Shown: piece by piece, positions 16,165-24,370 of the stretch
Numbering within the stretch: the first letter of the stretch is position 1
How the letters are laid out: each line of letters starts with the position of its first letter
Assembly: GCF_023006505.1 (NCBI RefSeq)
Contig: NZ_JALBGV010000055.1
Span: 1-42,090 of the forward strand
Reading direction: 5' to 3'
Origin: Neorhizobium sp. SHOUNA12A
Lineage (GTDB): Bacteria; Pseudomonadota; Alphaproteobacteria; Rhizobiales; Rhizobiaceae
DNA: 42,090 nt
Position numbers and translations under genes: made by a program
Notes under the pieces: model-generated
What the model saw: the letters and a program-made list of their open reading frames with translations, nothing else
Told to the model about the DNA's origin: nothing
Database searches by the model: none

Positions 16165-18381
16165 TCAGTCATACACCCGCTTGACGTTCGCCACGCAGTC
16201 GAGATCCTTCAGCTGGCTCAACAGCTGGTTCAGCTGGCGCAGGTCCCAGACCTCGACTTCCATGGTGATCTCGGAGAAGTCGGCGGCGCGGTTGCTGCCC
16301 ATGGTCAGAGTGCGGATGTTGATGTCGAGATGAGCGATCGTCTGGGTGACGGTTGCGAGCGTGCCGGGCTCGTTCAGCGTGTTGACCTCGATGCGGGCGA
16401 GGAAGCGGGACTTGTTGGCCTCGTCGAGATCCCAGCGCACGTCGATCCAGCTTTCCGGCTGATCGTCGAACCGCTGCAGGGCGGACGCCTGGATCGGGTA
16501 AATGGTGATGCCCTTGTTCTTTTCCATGATGCCGACGATGCGGTCGCCGGGCACGGCGCCGCTCGGCGCGAAGCGTACCTGCAGATTGCCCGAAAGGCCG
16601 CGGATCGGCAGCGGATCGGGGCCTGCTTCCAGCTCCTCCGGCGAGACGCGCCGCTGGTTCGGCAGCTTGAAGATCATGCCCGAGGCGCTGCGCATGTTGA
16701 ACCAGCCGTCGTCGGCGGCCGGCTTCACGGTGACGCGCTCGTCCTTGTAATCCGGGAAGACGGCGCGCAGCACGTCGAGCGACGAGAGTTCGCCGCGTCC
16801 GACCGCGGCGATCGCATCCTCGACATCCTTGTGGGCCAGTCGATGCAGCGCCGGCTTGAGCGTTTCGCGGGTGAAAACCTTGCCGGCGCGCTCGAAGGTG
16901 CGCTCCAGGATCCGGTGGCCGAGACCGGCATATTGCTTTCGGATCGCCATGCGGGTGGCGCGGCGGATCGCCGAGCGCGCCTTGCCAGTGACGACGATCT
17001 CCTCCCAGGCAGCGGGCGGCACCTGCACGCCGGAACGGATGATCTCCACCTCGTCGCCGTTGTTGAGCCTTGTGACCAGCGGCATGATCCGGCCGTTGAT
17101 CTTGGCGCCGACCGTGGTGTTGCCGATATTGGTGTGGACCGCGTAGGCGAAGTCGATCGGCGTGGCGCCGCGCGGCAACGCAATCAGCTTGCCCTTTGGC
17201 GTGAAACAGAAGACCTGGTCCTGGAACAGTTCGAGCTTGGTATGCTCCAGGAACTCTTCCGGATTGTCGCCCTCGGCCAATGACTCGATGGTGTGCCGCA
17301 GCCAGGAATAGGCGTTGGATTCCTTCGGCAGCAGCTCTCCGCCCCTGCCGTCCTTGTAGAGCGCATGCGCGGCGATCCCGTATTCCGCGATTTCCTGCAT
17401 CAGCTGGGTGCGGATCTGCAGCTCGATGCGCTGGCGGGAGGGGCCGACGATGGTGGTGTGGATCGAGCGGTAGTCGTTCTGCTTCGGGTTGGAGATATAA
17501 TCCTTGAAGCGGCCGGGCACGACACGCCAGCGCGTATGGACAATGCCGAGCGCGCGGTAACAGGATGGAATGTCGCCGACCACGATGCGGAAACCGTAGA
17601 CGTCCGAAAGCTGCTCGAAGGAGAGCGACTTCGACTGCATCTTGCGAAACACCGAATAAGGCTTCTTCTGGCGACCCTTGACGAAGGCATCCTTGAGGCC
17701 GTTGGCGATCAGCAGCTCACGCAGCTCGTCCTCGATCTTCTTGATCAGGCCCTCGTTGCGGGCCTCGAGATCGGCGAGCCGGCCGGTGACGGTGTCGTAG
17801 GCTTCGGGATTCATGTAGCGGAAGGACAGTTCCTCCAGCTCGTCGCGCATGTCCTGCATGCCCATGCGGCCGGCAAGCGGCGCATAGATGTCCATGGTCT
17901 CTTCGGAAATGCGCGCCTTCTGCTCGGCCTTCATGTGCTCGAGCGTGCGCATGTTGTGCAGCCGGTCGGCGAGCTTGACGAGCAGGACGCGCACGTCGTC
18001 GGAAATGGCCAGCAGCAGCTTGCGCAGGTTTTCCGCCTGCTTGGCTTTCTTGGAGACGAGGTCGAGGCGCTTCAACTTGGTGAGGCCTTCGACCAGCCGG
18101 CCGATATCCTCGCCGAACAGTTCGTCGATCTCGGCGCGGGTGGCAGTGGTGTCCTCGATCGTATCGTGCAGCAGGGCGACCGCGATGGTCGACTCGTCGA
18201 GATGCATGTCGGTGAGGATGGCTGCGACTTCCAGCGGGTGGGAAATATAGGGGTCGCCGCTGGCGCGCTTCTGCTGACCATGCTTCTGCATGGCGTAGAC
18301 ATAGGCTTTGTTGAGCAGAGCTTCGTTGGCTTCGGGTTTGTATTTCTGAACCCGCTCCACCAGCTCGTATTGCCGCATCAT
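16165..18381 (-). CDS. rsh: Bifunctional (p)ppGpp synthetase/hydrolase Rsh
   Basis: Rsh makes and degrades the stringent-response alarmone (p)ppGpp. The 738-residue protein begins MMRQYELVERVQKYKP. The hydrolase HD domain carries HDTIEDT (H72-D73) and LADRLHNMRTL. The synthetase domain has FKDYISNPKQNDYRSIHT. A TGS domain follows (VFCFTPKGKLIALPRGATPIDFAYAVHT), and a C-terminal ACT domain is present (VNTLNEPGTLATVTQTIAHLDINIRTL). An intact HD motif predicts active hydrolysis, as expected for the single long RelA/SpoT homologue of alphaproteobacteria. The frame is open to 18453, but the family starts at the double Met at 18381. rpoZ lies upstream on the same strand. Confidence 0.96.
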   Translation of the reverse strand: MMRQYELVERVQKYKPEANEALLNKAYVYAMQKHGQQKRASGDPYISHPLEVAAILTDMHLDESTIAVALLHDTIEDTTATRAEIDELFGEDIGRLVEGLTKLKRLDLVSKKAKQAENLRKLLLAISDDVRVLLVKLADRLHNMRTLEHMKAEQKARISEETMDIYAPLAGRMGMQDMRDELEELSFRYMNPEAYDTVTGRLADLEARNEGLIKKIEDELRELLIANGLKDAFVKGRQKKPYSVFRKMQSKSLSFEQLSDVYGFRIVVGDIPSCYRALGIVHTRWRVVPGRFKDYISNPKQNDYRSIHTTIVGPSRQRIELQIRTQLMQEIAEYGIAAHALYKDGRGGELLPKESNAYSWLRHTIESLAEGDNPEEFLEHTKLELFQDQVFCFTPKGKLIALPRGATPIDFAYAVHTNIGNTTVGAKINGRIMPLVTRLNNGDEVEIIRSGVQVPPAAWEEIVVTGKARSAIRRATRMAIRKQYAGLGHRILERTFERAGKVFTRETLKPALHRLAHKDVEDAIAAVGRGELSSLDVLRAVFPDYKDERVTVKPAADDGWFNMRSASGMIFKLPNQRRVSPEELEAGPDPLPIRGLSGNLQVRFAPSGAVPGDRIVGIMEKNKGITIYPIQASALQRFDDQPESWIDVRWDLDEANKSRFLARIEVNTLNEPGTLATVTQTIAHLDINIRTLTMGSNRAADFSEITMEVEVWDLRQLNQLLSQLKDLDCVANVKRVYD

Positions 18382-18539
18382 CCTGAAAAATGTCCTCGAT
18401 ACCGCTTCAGTGCCTGCGAATGGGCACCGGACGAAAAGAAAATGGCGCGCCAACCGGGAAGGTTGGCGCAGCCATCATAAAACATTCAAGCAGATTAGGG
18501 CGAGAGAATGAACGAAAACTTGCTAAGCAGGTGTTTCGC

Positions 18540-18947
18540 TTAGTAATCGTCACTCTTTTCCGGCGGCACGAGGCCTTCGATGCCGGCGAGCAGTTCTTCT
18601 TCCGACATCTGGTCGAAGGTGACGGTCTCCGGAGCGTCGTCTTCCTCGTCGCGATCGGAGGCGACGGCAACGCCGCCGGCAGCGATCAGCGAAGCCGGAT
18701 CGGGCTCGGGCTCGTCGACTTCGACGTGCTTCTGCAGCGAATGGATGAGGTCTTCCTTGAGGTCGTCCGGCGAAAGCGTCTCGTCGGCGATTTCGCGAAG
18801 AGCGACGACAGGATTCTTGTCATTGTCGCGGTCGATGGTGATCGAAGCACCCTGCGAGATCTGGCGGGCGCGGTGGCTCGCGAGCAGGACCAGTTCGAAC
18901 CGGTTGTCGACTTTGTCGATGCAATCTTCTACTGTGACACGGGCCAT
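18540..18947 (-). CDS. rpoZ: RNA polymerase omega subunit
   Basis: Omega stabilises the beta' subunit of RNA polymerase. The 135-residue protein begins MARVTVEDCIDKVDNRFELVLLASHRARQIS, the universal omega start, with NDKNPVVALREIA following. The acidic C-terminal extension (DREEDDAPETV... EELLAGIEGLVPPEKSDDY) is typical of alphaproteobacterial omega. ATG 18947 has AAAGGA upstream; the frame continues back to 19043 without family similarity. It precedes rsh by about 160 bases, a pairing that recalls the rpoZ-spoT linkage of E. coli. Confidence 0.95.
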   Translation of the reverse strand: MARVTVEDCIDKVDNRFELVLLASHRARQISQGASITIDRDNDKNPVVALREIADETLSPDDLKEDLIHSLQKHVEVDEPEPDPASLIAAGGVAVASDRDEEDDAPETVTFDQMSEEELLAGIEGLVPPEKSDDY

Positions 18948-19236
18948 TGCCTGTCCTTTGATCAGTGATTTTCGGAATTGATACGCCCGATACAGGCATT
19001 GCGCGGCAAATTCAAGTTTTTCCTGATAATTGACTTTCGGCAAGTGAGGCCACGCCTTCTGGGGGTGCCGGCGAAATTCAACCCCAAGCTGCTTGGATTA
19101 TTGCGAATCGTGCCATAAATGACAGTTATATGAATAGTTCGTAATGTAGTGGATTATTCCGGAGATTTGGCTCGGCTTATATTGACCAGGCCTCCACCTG
19201 CCAAGCAGGTTCATAAGAAAAGGGGATGGAGACCAT

Positions 19237-19812
19237 ATGTTTGACCCAAGGGAGAAGATTGCTCTCTTCATAGACGGCGCAAATCTTTACGCTGCTTCGA
19301 AAAGCCTCGGTTTTGACATCGATTACCGGAAATTGCTCAAGGCCTTTCAAAAGCGCGGTTATCTTCTTCGCGCCTATTATTACACCGCCCTGATTGAGGA
19401 CCAGGAATATTCCTCCATCCGCCCGCTGATCGACTGGCTCGACTACAACGGATACAAGGTCGTCACCAAGCCGGCCAAGGAATTTACCGACAGCATGGGC
19501 CGCCGCAAGATCAAGGGCAACATGGATATCGAACTTGCGATCGATGCCATGGAGCAGTCGGAAACCGTCGACCATCTCGTGCTGTTTTCCGGCGACGGCG
19601 ACTTCACCACGCTGGTGGAGGCCCTGCAGCGGAAAGGCCGGAAGGTTTCCGTGGTTTCGACCATGGCGACCCAGCCGCCGATGATCGCCGACGACCTGCG
19701 CCGGCAGGCCGACCATTTCATCGACCTGGTGTCGCTGAAGGCCGAAGTCGGCCGCGATCCGTCCGAACGCCCGCCCCGGCCGGCGGAATCGGCCGAAGCC
19801 GCCGACGCCTGA
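19237..19812 (+). CDS. LabA/DUF88-family NYN domain protein (predicted RNase)
   Basis: The 191-residue protein has the NYN fold, a PIN-like nuclease domain. FIDGANLYAASKSLGFDIDY holds the first Asp and the N. KGNMDIELAIDAM supplies the central acidic pair, and VLFSGDGDFTTLVEALQRKGRKVSVVS carries the last acidic residues. The C-terminal 25 residues are Pro/Ala/Glu-rich and probably disordered. NYN proteins of the LabA group are thought to act on RNA. It is divergent from rpoZ across a 289-base gap. ATG 19237 has GGAG ahead of it. Confidence 0.88.
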   Translation: MFDPREKIALFIDGANLYAASKSLGFDIDYRKLLKAFQKRGYLLRAYYYTALIEDQEYSSIRPLIDWLDYNGYKVVTKPAKEFTDSMGRRKIKGNMDIELAIDAMEQSETVDHLVLFSGDGDFTTLVEALQRKGRKVSVVSTMATQPPMIADDLRRQADHFIDLVSLKAEVGRDPSERPPRPAESAEAADA

Positions 19813-19845
19813 TCACCCGGCATCCGCACCATTAAAAAGGAGAAT

Positions 19846-19876
19846 AGGCGCCCGTTTTTCGGCGGCGCCTTTTTTC
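19846..19876 (+). terminator. Rho-independent terminator after the NYN gene
   Basis: The stem AGGCGCC (19846-19852) pairs with GGCGCCT (19864-19870) across an 11-base loop and is followed by a run of T. It lies 34 bases after the NYN stop codon and just before ada, so it should separate the two transcripts. Confidence 0.8.
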
Positions 19877-19897
19877 GTTCTGGGCTAAAACGGCTTC

Positions 19898-20959
19898 ATG
19901 CTTTTCGAACGCCCCTCCGACGATCTTCTTTACGATGCGCTGGTCGCCCGCGACGCCTCCTATGAAGGCTTTGCCTGGGCTGCGGTGAAGACGACCGGCA
20001 TTTTCTGCCGCCTGACCTGCCCGGTCCGCAAGCCGAAGCGCGAAAACACCAGTTTCTTTGAGACGATCGCGGAATGCCTGGAGGCCGGCTTCAGACCCTG
20101 CAGCCGCTGCCGACCGATGCTGAAACTTGGCGAGGCGGATCCGATGGTGACACGGCTGCTGACGGCGCTCGATACCGAGCCCTTCCGCCGCTGGAGCGAG
20201 GATGATGTCGTTTCTCTCGGCATCGATCCGTCGACCGCACGGCGTGCCTTCAAGCGGCAGTTCGGCATGAGTTTTCTCGAGATTGCCAGGCTCAGGCGTA
20301 TGGGCAAGGCGGCAGAAACGCTGAGGCAAGGGGCAAGCGTTCTCGATGCGCAGCTCGATGCCGGTTACGAATCCGGCAGCGGCTTTCGCAGCGCCGTGAC
20401 GAAGCTGTTCGGTGCGGCGCCCGCCAACCTGCGCGACAAGACGCTGCTGCGGGCCGACTGGATCGAAACGCCGATCGGGCCGATGATGGCGATCGCCGAC
20501 CAGCATTCGCTGCACCTCCTCGAATTCGCCGAGCGCAAGGCGCTGCCAGCGGAAATCAAGAAACTGCAAAAATTCACCGGCAGTGGCATCGTCATGGGAC
20601 GCCATCCGCCGATCGATCAGATCGAGGCGGAACTGAACGCCTATTTCGCCGGCGAGGACCGGGGGTTCAAGACCCGGATTGCCGGGCACGGATCGCCATT
20701 TCAACGCCAGGTCTGGGAGGCATTGCGGGCAATCCCGGCCGGCGTGTCCACGACCTATGGAGCGGTCGCTGCGGAACTCAACCTCCCCTCCTCCACCCGC
20801 GCGGTTGCGGGCGCAAACGGCGCCAATCAGATCGCCATCGTCATCCCCTGCCACCGCCTGATCGGCGCAGACGGCAGCCTCACCGGTTACGGCGGCGGGC
20901 TGTGGCGCAAGCGCTGGCTGCTGGAGCATGAGCGGCGGATGACGGTGAGGAACAGCTAG
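19898..20959 (+). CDS. ada: Bifunctional Ada: methylphosphotriester sensor and O6-methylguanine-DNA methyltransferase
   Basis: Ada repairs alkylated DNA by accepting methyl groups on its own cysteines and then activates alkylation-response genes. The 353-residue protein has the N-terminal zinc domain with C37, C41, C68 and C71 (FCRLTC ... PCSRC), offset by one from E. coli Ada. An AraC-type helix-turn-helix region follows at about 90-150. The methyltransferase domain ends with the active site VIPCHRLIG (C318) and LTGYGGGLWRKRWLL. No strong ribosome binding site precedes ATG 19898, but the start matches the family. Confidence 0.95.
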   Translation: MLFERPSDDLLYDALVARDASYEGFAWAAVKTTGIFCRLTCPVRKPKRENTSFFETIAECLEAGFRPCSRCRPMLKLGEADPMVTRLLTALDTEPFRRWSEDDVVSLGIDPSTARRAFKRQFGMSFLEIARLRRMGKAAETLRQGASVLDAQLDAGYESGSGFRSAVTKLFGAAPANLRDKTLLRADWIETPIGPMMAIADQHSLHLLEFAERKALPAEIKKLQKFTGSGIVMGRHPPIDQIEAELNAYFAGEDRGFKTRIAGHGSPFQRQVWEALRAIPAGVSTTYGAVAAELNLPSSTRAVAGANGANQIAIVIPCHRLIGADGSLTGYGGGLWRKRWLLEHERRMTVRNS

Positions 20960-20985
20960 CTACGTTCGCGGTATTGCGGATGCGA

Positions 20986-21154
20986 CCCCCCTCTGCCCTG
21001 CCGGGCATCTCCCCCACAAGGAGGGAGATTACAAGTGGGATGACCGCCACTCCCAAAGTTTCGTGGCAGAGGGTGAGACCTCAGAGAGAGCCGTGAGCAC
21101 GCCGCCAGCCGATCTCCCCCCTTGAGGGGGAGATGCCCGGCAGGGCAGAGGGGG
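20986..21154. repeat. Pair of inverted 43-44-base palindromic repeats
   Basis: The left copy (20986-21029) and right copy (21112-21154) are near-identical inverted repeats of a unit starting CCCCCTCTGCCCTGCCGGG. Each copy itself contains a short hairpin around ATCTCCCCC. They lie between the convergent ada and YbhN-like genes, separated by 82 bases of unrelated sequence. The composition is typical of dispersed rhizobial intergenic palindromes. The pair could fold into a long stem in RNA and act as a two-way transcription end. Confidence 0.8.
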
Positions 21155-21172
21155 TGGCGGCGCCCACCAATC

Positions 21173-22138
21173 TCACGTCGATGCCGGCTCGCGCATCTGA
21201 AGCCCTTCCGCCGAAGACCGCTTCGCCTTCCGCGCCCGAAACACCGCCTCGACAACCAGCGACAGCGGCAGGCCGATGAAGAACGGGATAAAGAAATAGA
21301 TGACCCGGAAGGCGACCAGCGAGCCGATCGAGGCCTGGTCCCCCATGACGTGGCGAACAGTCGCTTCCAGCACGCCAAGACCGCCCGGGGCGTGGGTGAT
21401 CAATATCGCCAGGTTGGCGAGCACGAAGGCGGTCGCCGCCTTGAGATAGCTGACATCCGCCGTGGCGCCCATGACCTCGCGCAGGCAGGCGGAGACCATT
21501 GCGAAATTGATCGTGCCGATCACCACTTGGGCTATAGCGATCTTCAGCGTCGGCATCTCGAAGGTCCATGCGCGGATTTTGAGCGGCGTGCGGACGAAGG
21601 CGGCGAGCGCCAGGTAACCGGCTGTGGCGGCAAGGCAGGCAAAACCGATCGCGATGATCACGGTTTCGCTCAGGCCCAACACCGAAGCGGCATCCTTCGG
21701 ATTGATGACCATAACGATGCCCGACAGCACGGCCATGCCGATACCGACGGTAACGCCCGACAGCAGAACGATCTTCGCCACGTCCTCGGCGCTCATGCCC
21801 CAATGCGCATAATAGCGGTAGCGTAGCGCGCCGCTGCTCAAGCCCGCAAGACCGACGCTCTGGCCGATCGACAGCGCGATGAACGAGGCAAGCCCGATCT
21901 TTGGATAGGCGAGGTCGTTCTTCACATAACGCACGCCGGCCCAATCGAAGCCCGAGAGGCAGAGATAGGAACCGAAGGCAAAAAGGAGTGCCATGAGGAG
22001 GTTGAAGGCGGGGATGGCGCGGACGGATTCGACGATGTCGGAGAGCGAGTATTCGCGAAAGGTGTGATACAGGAGATAACCGGCGGCACTGACGCCGATC
22101 ACCAGCATGCCATAGGTCAAGATTTTCTTTCGCGTCAT
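21173..22138 (-). CDS. YbhN/UPF0104-like (lysylphosphatidylglycerol synthase transmembrane region) protein
   Basis: The protein has 321 residues and about eight membrane helices. SIGQSVGLAGLSSGALRYRYY, an internal small-residue-rich segment, and ITHAPGGLGVLEATVRHVMG match the LPG_synthase_TM family, whose flippase-like region is also found in MprF. Stand-alone members are of uncertain function and lack the soluble aminoacyl-transfer domain, so lipid aminoacylation should not be assumed. In-frame ATGs exist at 22153 and 22138; neither has a good ribosome binding site, and MTRKKIL (22138) fits a basic first loop better. Confidence 0.8.
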   Translation of the reverse strand: MTRKKILTYGMLVIGVSAAGYLLYHTFREYSLSDIVESVRAIPAFNLLMALLFAFGSYLCLSGFDWAGVRYVKNDLAYPKIGLASFIALSIGQSVGLAGLSSGALRYRYYAHWGMSAEDVAKIVLLSGVTVGIGMAVLSGIVMVINPKDAASVLGLSETVIIAIGFACLAATAGYLALAAFVRTPLKIRAWTFEMPTLKIAIAQVVIGTINFAMVSACLREVMGATADVSYLKAATAFVLANLAILITHAPGGLGVLEATVRHVMGDQASIGSLVAFRVIYFFIPFFIGLPLSLVVEAVFRARKAKRSSAEGLQMREPAST

Positions 22139-22219
22139 TGCCCCGTTGCCCATTGCCCGCTCGCGCTCAGAGATGAAAAACGAACGGGCGAAGGCGGATT
22201 TTGTTCCTAAGCCAAGATT

Positions 22220-22513
22220 TCACAGCCGCTCGATGATCCGGGAAAAGGCGGGATCGTTGGGATTATATCCGCGCGCAGGGCTGCGGAAGCCCGCCTCGGT
22301 CTCGGTCAGATCGCTGATATCGTCGACATGAAACAGACGCCACCCGGTACCCGTTCCGGCAATCTGCCAGGCGCTGAGAGCGAGCGCGCCCTCGCCGACA
22401 TAACCGAGGATATGCGGCCGCACCCTGCGCTTTACGCCCTTGTAGCGGAGTTCGATGATCCGCCGCCGCTCGATCGCATCGATGATGATATCCGGATAGC
22501 TTGTCTTCCGCAC
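22220..22513 (-). CDS. Small WYL-like domain protein
   Basis: The 97-residue protein reads IIDAIERRRIIELRYKGVKRRVRPHILGYVGEGALALSAWQIAG, which resembles the WYL ligand-binding domain found in bacterial regulators: a basic strand, 'R.V.P..LG', and a core tyrosine. No helix-turn-helix is attached, so this is a stand-alone version whose role is unknown. The start is GTG at 22513 with AGGGAG upstream. It lies 94 bases downstream of smpB on the same strand. Confidence 0.65.
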   Translation of the reverse strand: MRKTSYPDIIIDAIERRRIIELRYKGVKRRVRPHILGYVGEGALALSAWQIAGTGTGWRLFHVDDISDLTETEAGFRSPARGYNPNDPAFSRIIERL

Positions 22514-22607
22514 GAGAACTCCCTGGTGTCTCCCTTAACGGCCGGGAGGCAGGGAAGTTCACGATCGATATATGCGAAAATGGCTTTGGCGGGAGCTGCG
22601 CGGTTGA

Positions 22608-23084
22608 TCAGTTCGACTTCAACAGCCGCGACTTCTGGCGGTTCCAGTCGCGTTCCTTCTCGGTCTCGCGCTTGTCGTGCAGCTTCTTGCCCTTGGCGAG
22701 CGCGAGTTCGAGCTTGGCGCGGCCCTTTTCGTTGAAATAGATCTTTAGCGGCACCAGCGTCATGCCCTCACGATTGATGCCAACGCGCAGGCGGTTAATC
22801 TCGCGCTTCGACAGGAGAAGCTTGCGGCGGCGGCGCGGTTCGTGATTGAAACGGTTGGCCTGCAGGTATTCCGGCAGATGTGAATTGATCAGCCAAATTT
22901 CGTTGCCCTCGTCCGATGCGTAGGATTCGGCAATGTTGGCCTTGCCTTCGCGCAACGCCTTGACCTCGGTCCCGGTCAGGACCAGGCCGGCCTCATAGGT
23001 ATCCAGGATTTCATAGTTGTAGCGGGCCTTGCGGTTCTCCGCGACAATCTTGTTGACCGTGCGCTGGCTGCCTTTGGGGGCCAT
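22608..23084 (-). CDS. smpB: SsrA-binding protein SmpB
   Basis: SmpB carries tmRNA to stalled ribosomes for trans-translation. The 158-residue protein shows the family core: VAENRKARYNYEILDTYEAGLVLTGTEVKALREGK, then LPEYLQANRFNHEPRRRRKLLLSKREI, then KIYFNEKGRAKLELALAKGKKLHDKRE and a basic C-terminal tail that reads the empty decoding site. The frame is open to 23141, but MAPKGS at 23084 is the family start. dapA lies upstream on the same strand, a common rhizobial order. Confidence 0.96.
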   Translation of the reverse strand: MAPKGSQRTVNKIVAENRKARYNYEILDTYEAGLVLTGTEVKALREGKANIAESYASDEGNEIWLINSHLPEYLQANRFNHEPRRRRKLLLSKREINRLRVGINREGMTLVPLKIYFNEKGRAKLELALAKGKKLHDKRETEKERDWNRQKSRLLKSN

Positions 23085-23208
23085 GGGACTAACTTCCGTT
23101 CCGCCCTTTTTATCCGAAAACAAATCCCCGCCCATGGGCAATGAGCGGGGTTGGTTACCTATGTAATGCGGCGGATGCCGAAAGTGAAGCGGCGAGCGCT
23201 GACGTCTC

Positions 23209-24093
23209 TCAGTTCAGCAGCCCAGCATGGCGTAGCGCGGAGTCGATCGCCGCCTCGGTTGCCGGCTCCAGCGTCGAGACCAGCGGCGAGCGGACCGTGC
23301 GGTTCATGCCGCGGGTCCTGTTGAGGCCGTATTTGGCGCCGCAGAGGCCGGGTTCCAGGAAGATCGCCTTGTGCAGCGGCATCAGGCGGTCCTGGTATTC
23401 GAGCGCCTTGGCATAATCGCCGGCAAGCGTCGCCGCCTGGAATTCCGCACAGAGGCGCGGCGCGACATTGGCCGTCACCGAAATACAGCCGACGCCGCCA
23501 TGGGCGTTGAAGCCGAGGGCTGTCGCATCCTCCCCCGAGAGCTGCACGAAATCCTTGCCGCAGGTGATGCGCTGTTCCGAGACACGCTCGATCTTGCCCG
23601 TCGCATCCTTGACGCCGACGATGTTCCGATGCGTCTTCACGAGCGCGCCCATCGTTTCCGGCGACATGTCGATGACCGAACGCGGCGGGATGTTGTAGAT
23701 GATGATCGGCAGCTTTGTCGCTTGCGCGATCGCCGAGAAATGCGCGATCAGGCCCTTCTGGGTCGGCTTGTTGTAATAGGGCGTCACGACGAGGACGGCA
23801 TCGGCGCCTGCCTTTTCGGCGTGCACGGCCAGCTCGACGGCTTCACGCGTGTTGTTGGAGCCGGCGCCGGCGATCACGGGAACCCGCTTTCTGGCCACTT
23901 CGATACAGAGTTCCACGACGCGCTTGTGCTCGTCATGGCTGAGCGTCGGCGATTCACCGGTGGTGCCGACCGGCACCAGTCCGCTGCTGCCTTCGACGAT
24001 CTGCCAATCCACATGCGCGGCAAAAGCCTGCTCGTCCACTGCGCCATCGGCCGTGAACGGGGTAACTAGGGCGGGCATCGATCCCTTGAACAT
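23209..24093 (-). CDS. dapA: 4-hydroxy-tetrahydrodipicolinate synthase
   Basis: DapA condenses pyruvate with aspartate semialdehyde, the first committed step to diaminopimelate and lysine. The 294-residue protein has the Schiff-base lysine at K162 (IVGVKDATG), the catalytic Y133 (IIYNIPPR) and T44-T45 (PVGTTGE), equivalent to the E. coli residues. ATG 24093 has GGGAG upstream and gives the usual MFKGSMPALVTPF start; the frame extends to 24138 without family support. It probably shares a transcript with smpB. Confidence 0.96.
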   Translation of the reverse strand: MFKGSMPALVTPFTADGAVDEQAFAAHVDWQIVEGSSGLVPVGTTGESPTLSHDEHKRVVELCIEVARKRVPVIAGAGSNNTREAVELAVHAEKAGADAVLVVTPYYNKPTQKGLIAHFSAIAQATKLPIIIYNIPPRSVIDMSPETMGALVKTHRNIVGVKDATGKIERVSEQRITCGKDFVQLSGEDATALGFNAHGGVGCISVTANVAPRLCAEFQAATLAGDYAKALEYQDRLMPLHKAIFLEPGLCGAKYGLNRTRGMNRTVRSPLVSTLEPATEAAIDSALRHAGLLN

Positions 24094-24370
24094 GCAATAC
24101 TCCCAGTCGGCAACGTTCATTCTGCTGCCGCAATCCATGACTATGAGGGACGTTCAGGACATTTGGACGGGCAGCGACGCAGCCGATCTTTTCCAGAAAG
24201 CCTCTCAGGTCGCGCACCATAAAGCGGCGGGAAAGCGACGACAAGCGCAAGTGCCAGGGATTTCATATGGAATCTCATATAAGAAACCGCGCATTTTCAT
24301 AAACGTGGTAAGCTTTCGTTAATGTGGCTGGCGGCTAATAAGGGGACGACATATTTTCGCGAGTTACCGG

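Noticed and set aside
16117..18480. Long plus-strand frames opposite rsh
   Set aside because: They are antisense shadows of a high-G+C gene, rich in Ala/Gly/Asp/His with no domain features.
2617..19812. The PIN-like protein and the NYN protein as parts of one system
   Set aside because: They are 14 kb apart, differ in base composition and have separate neighbours.
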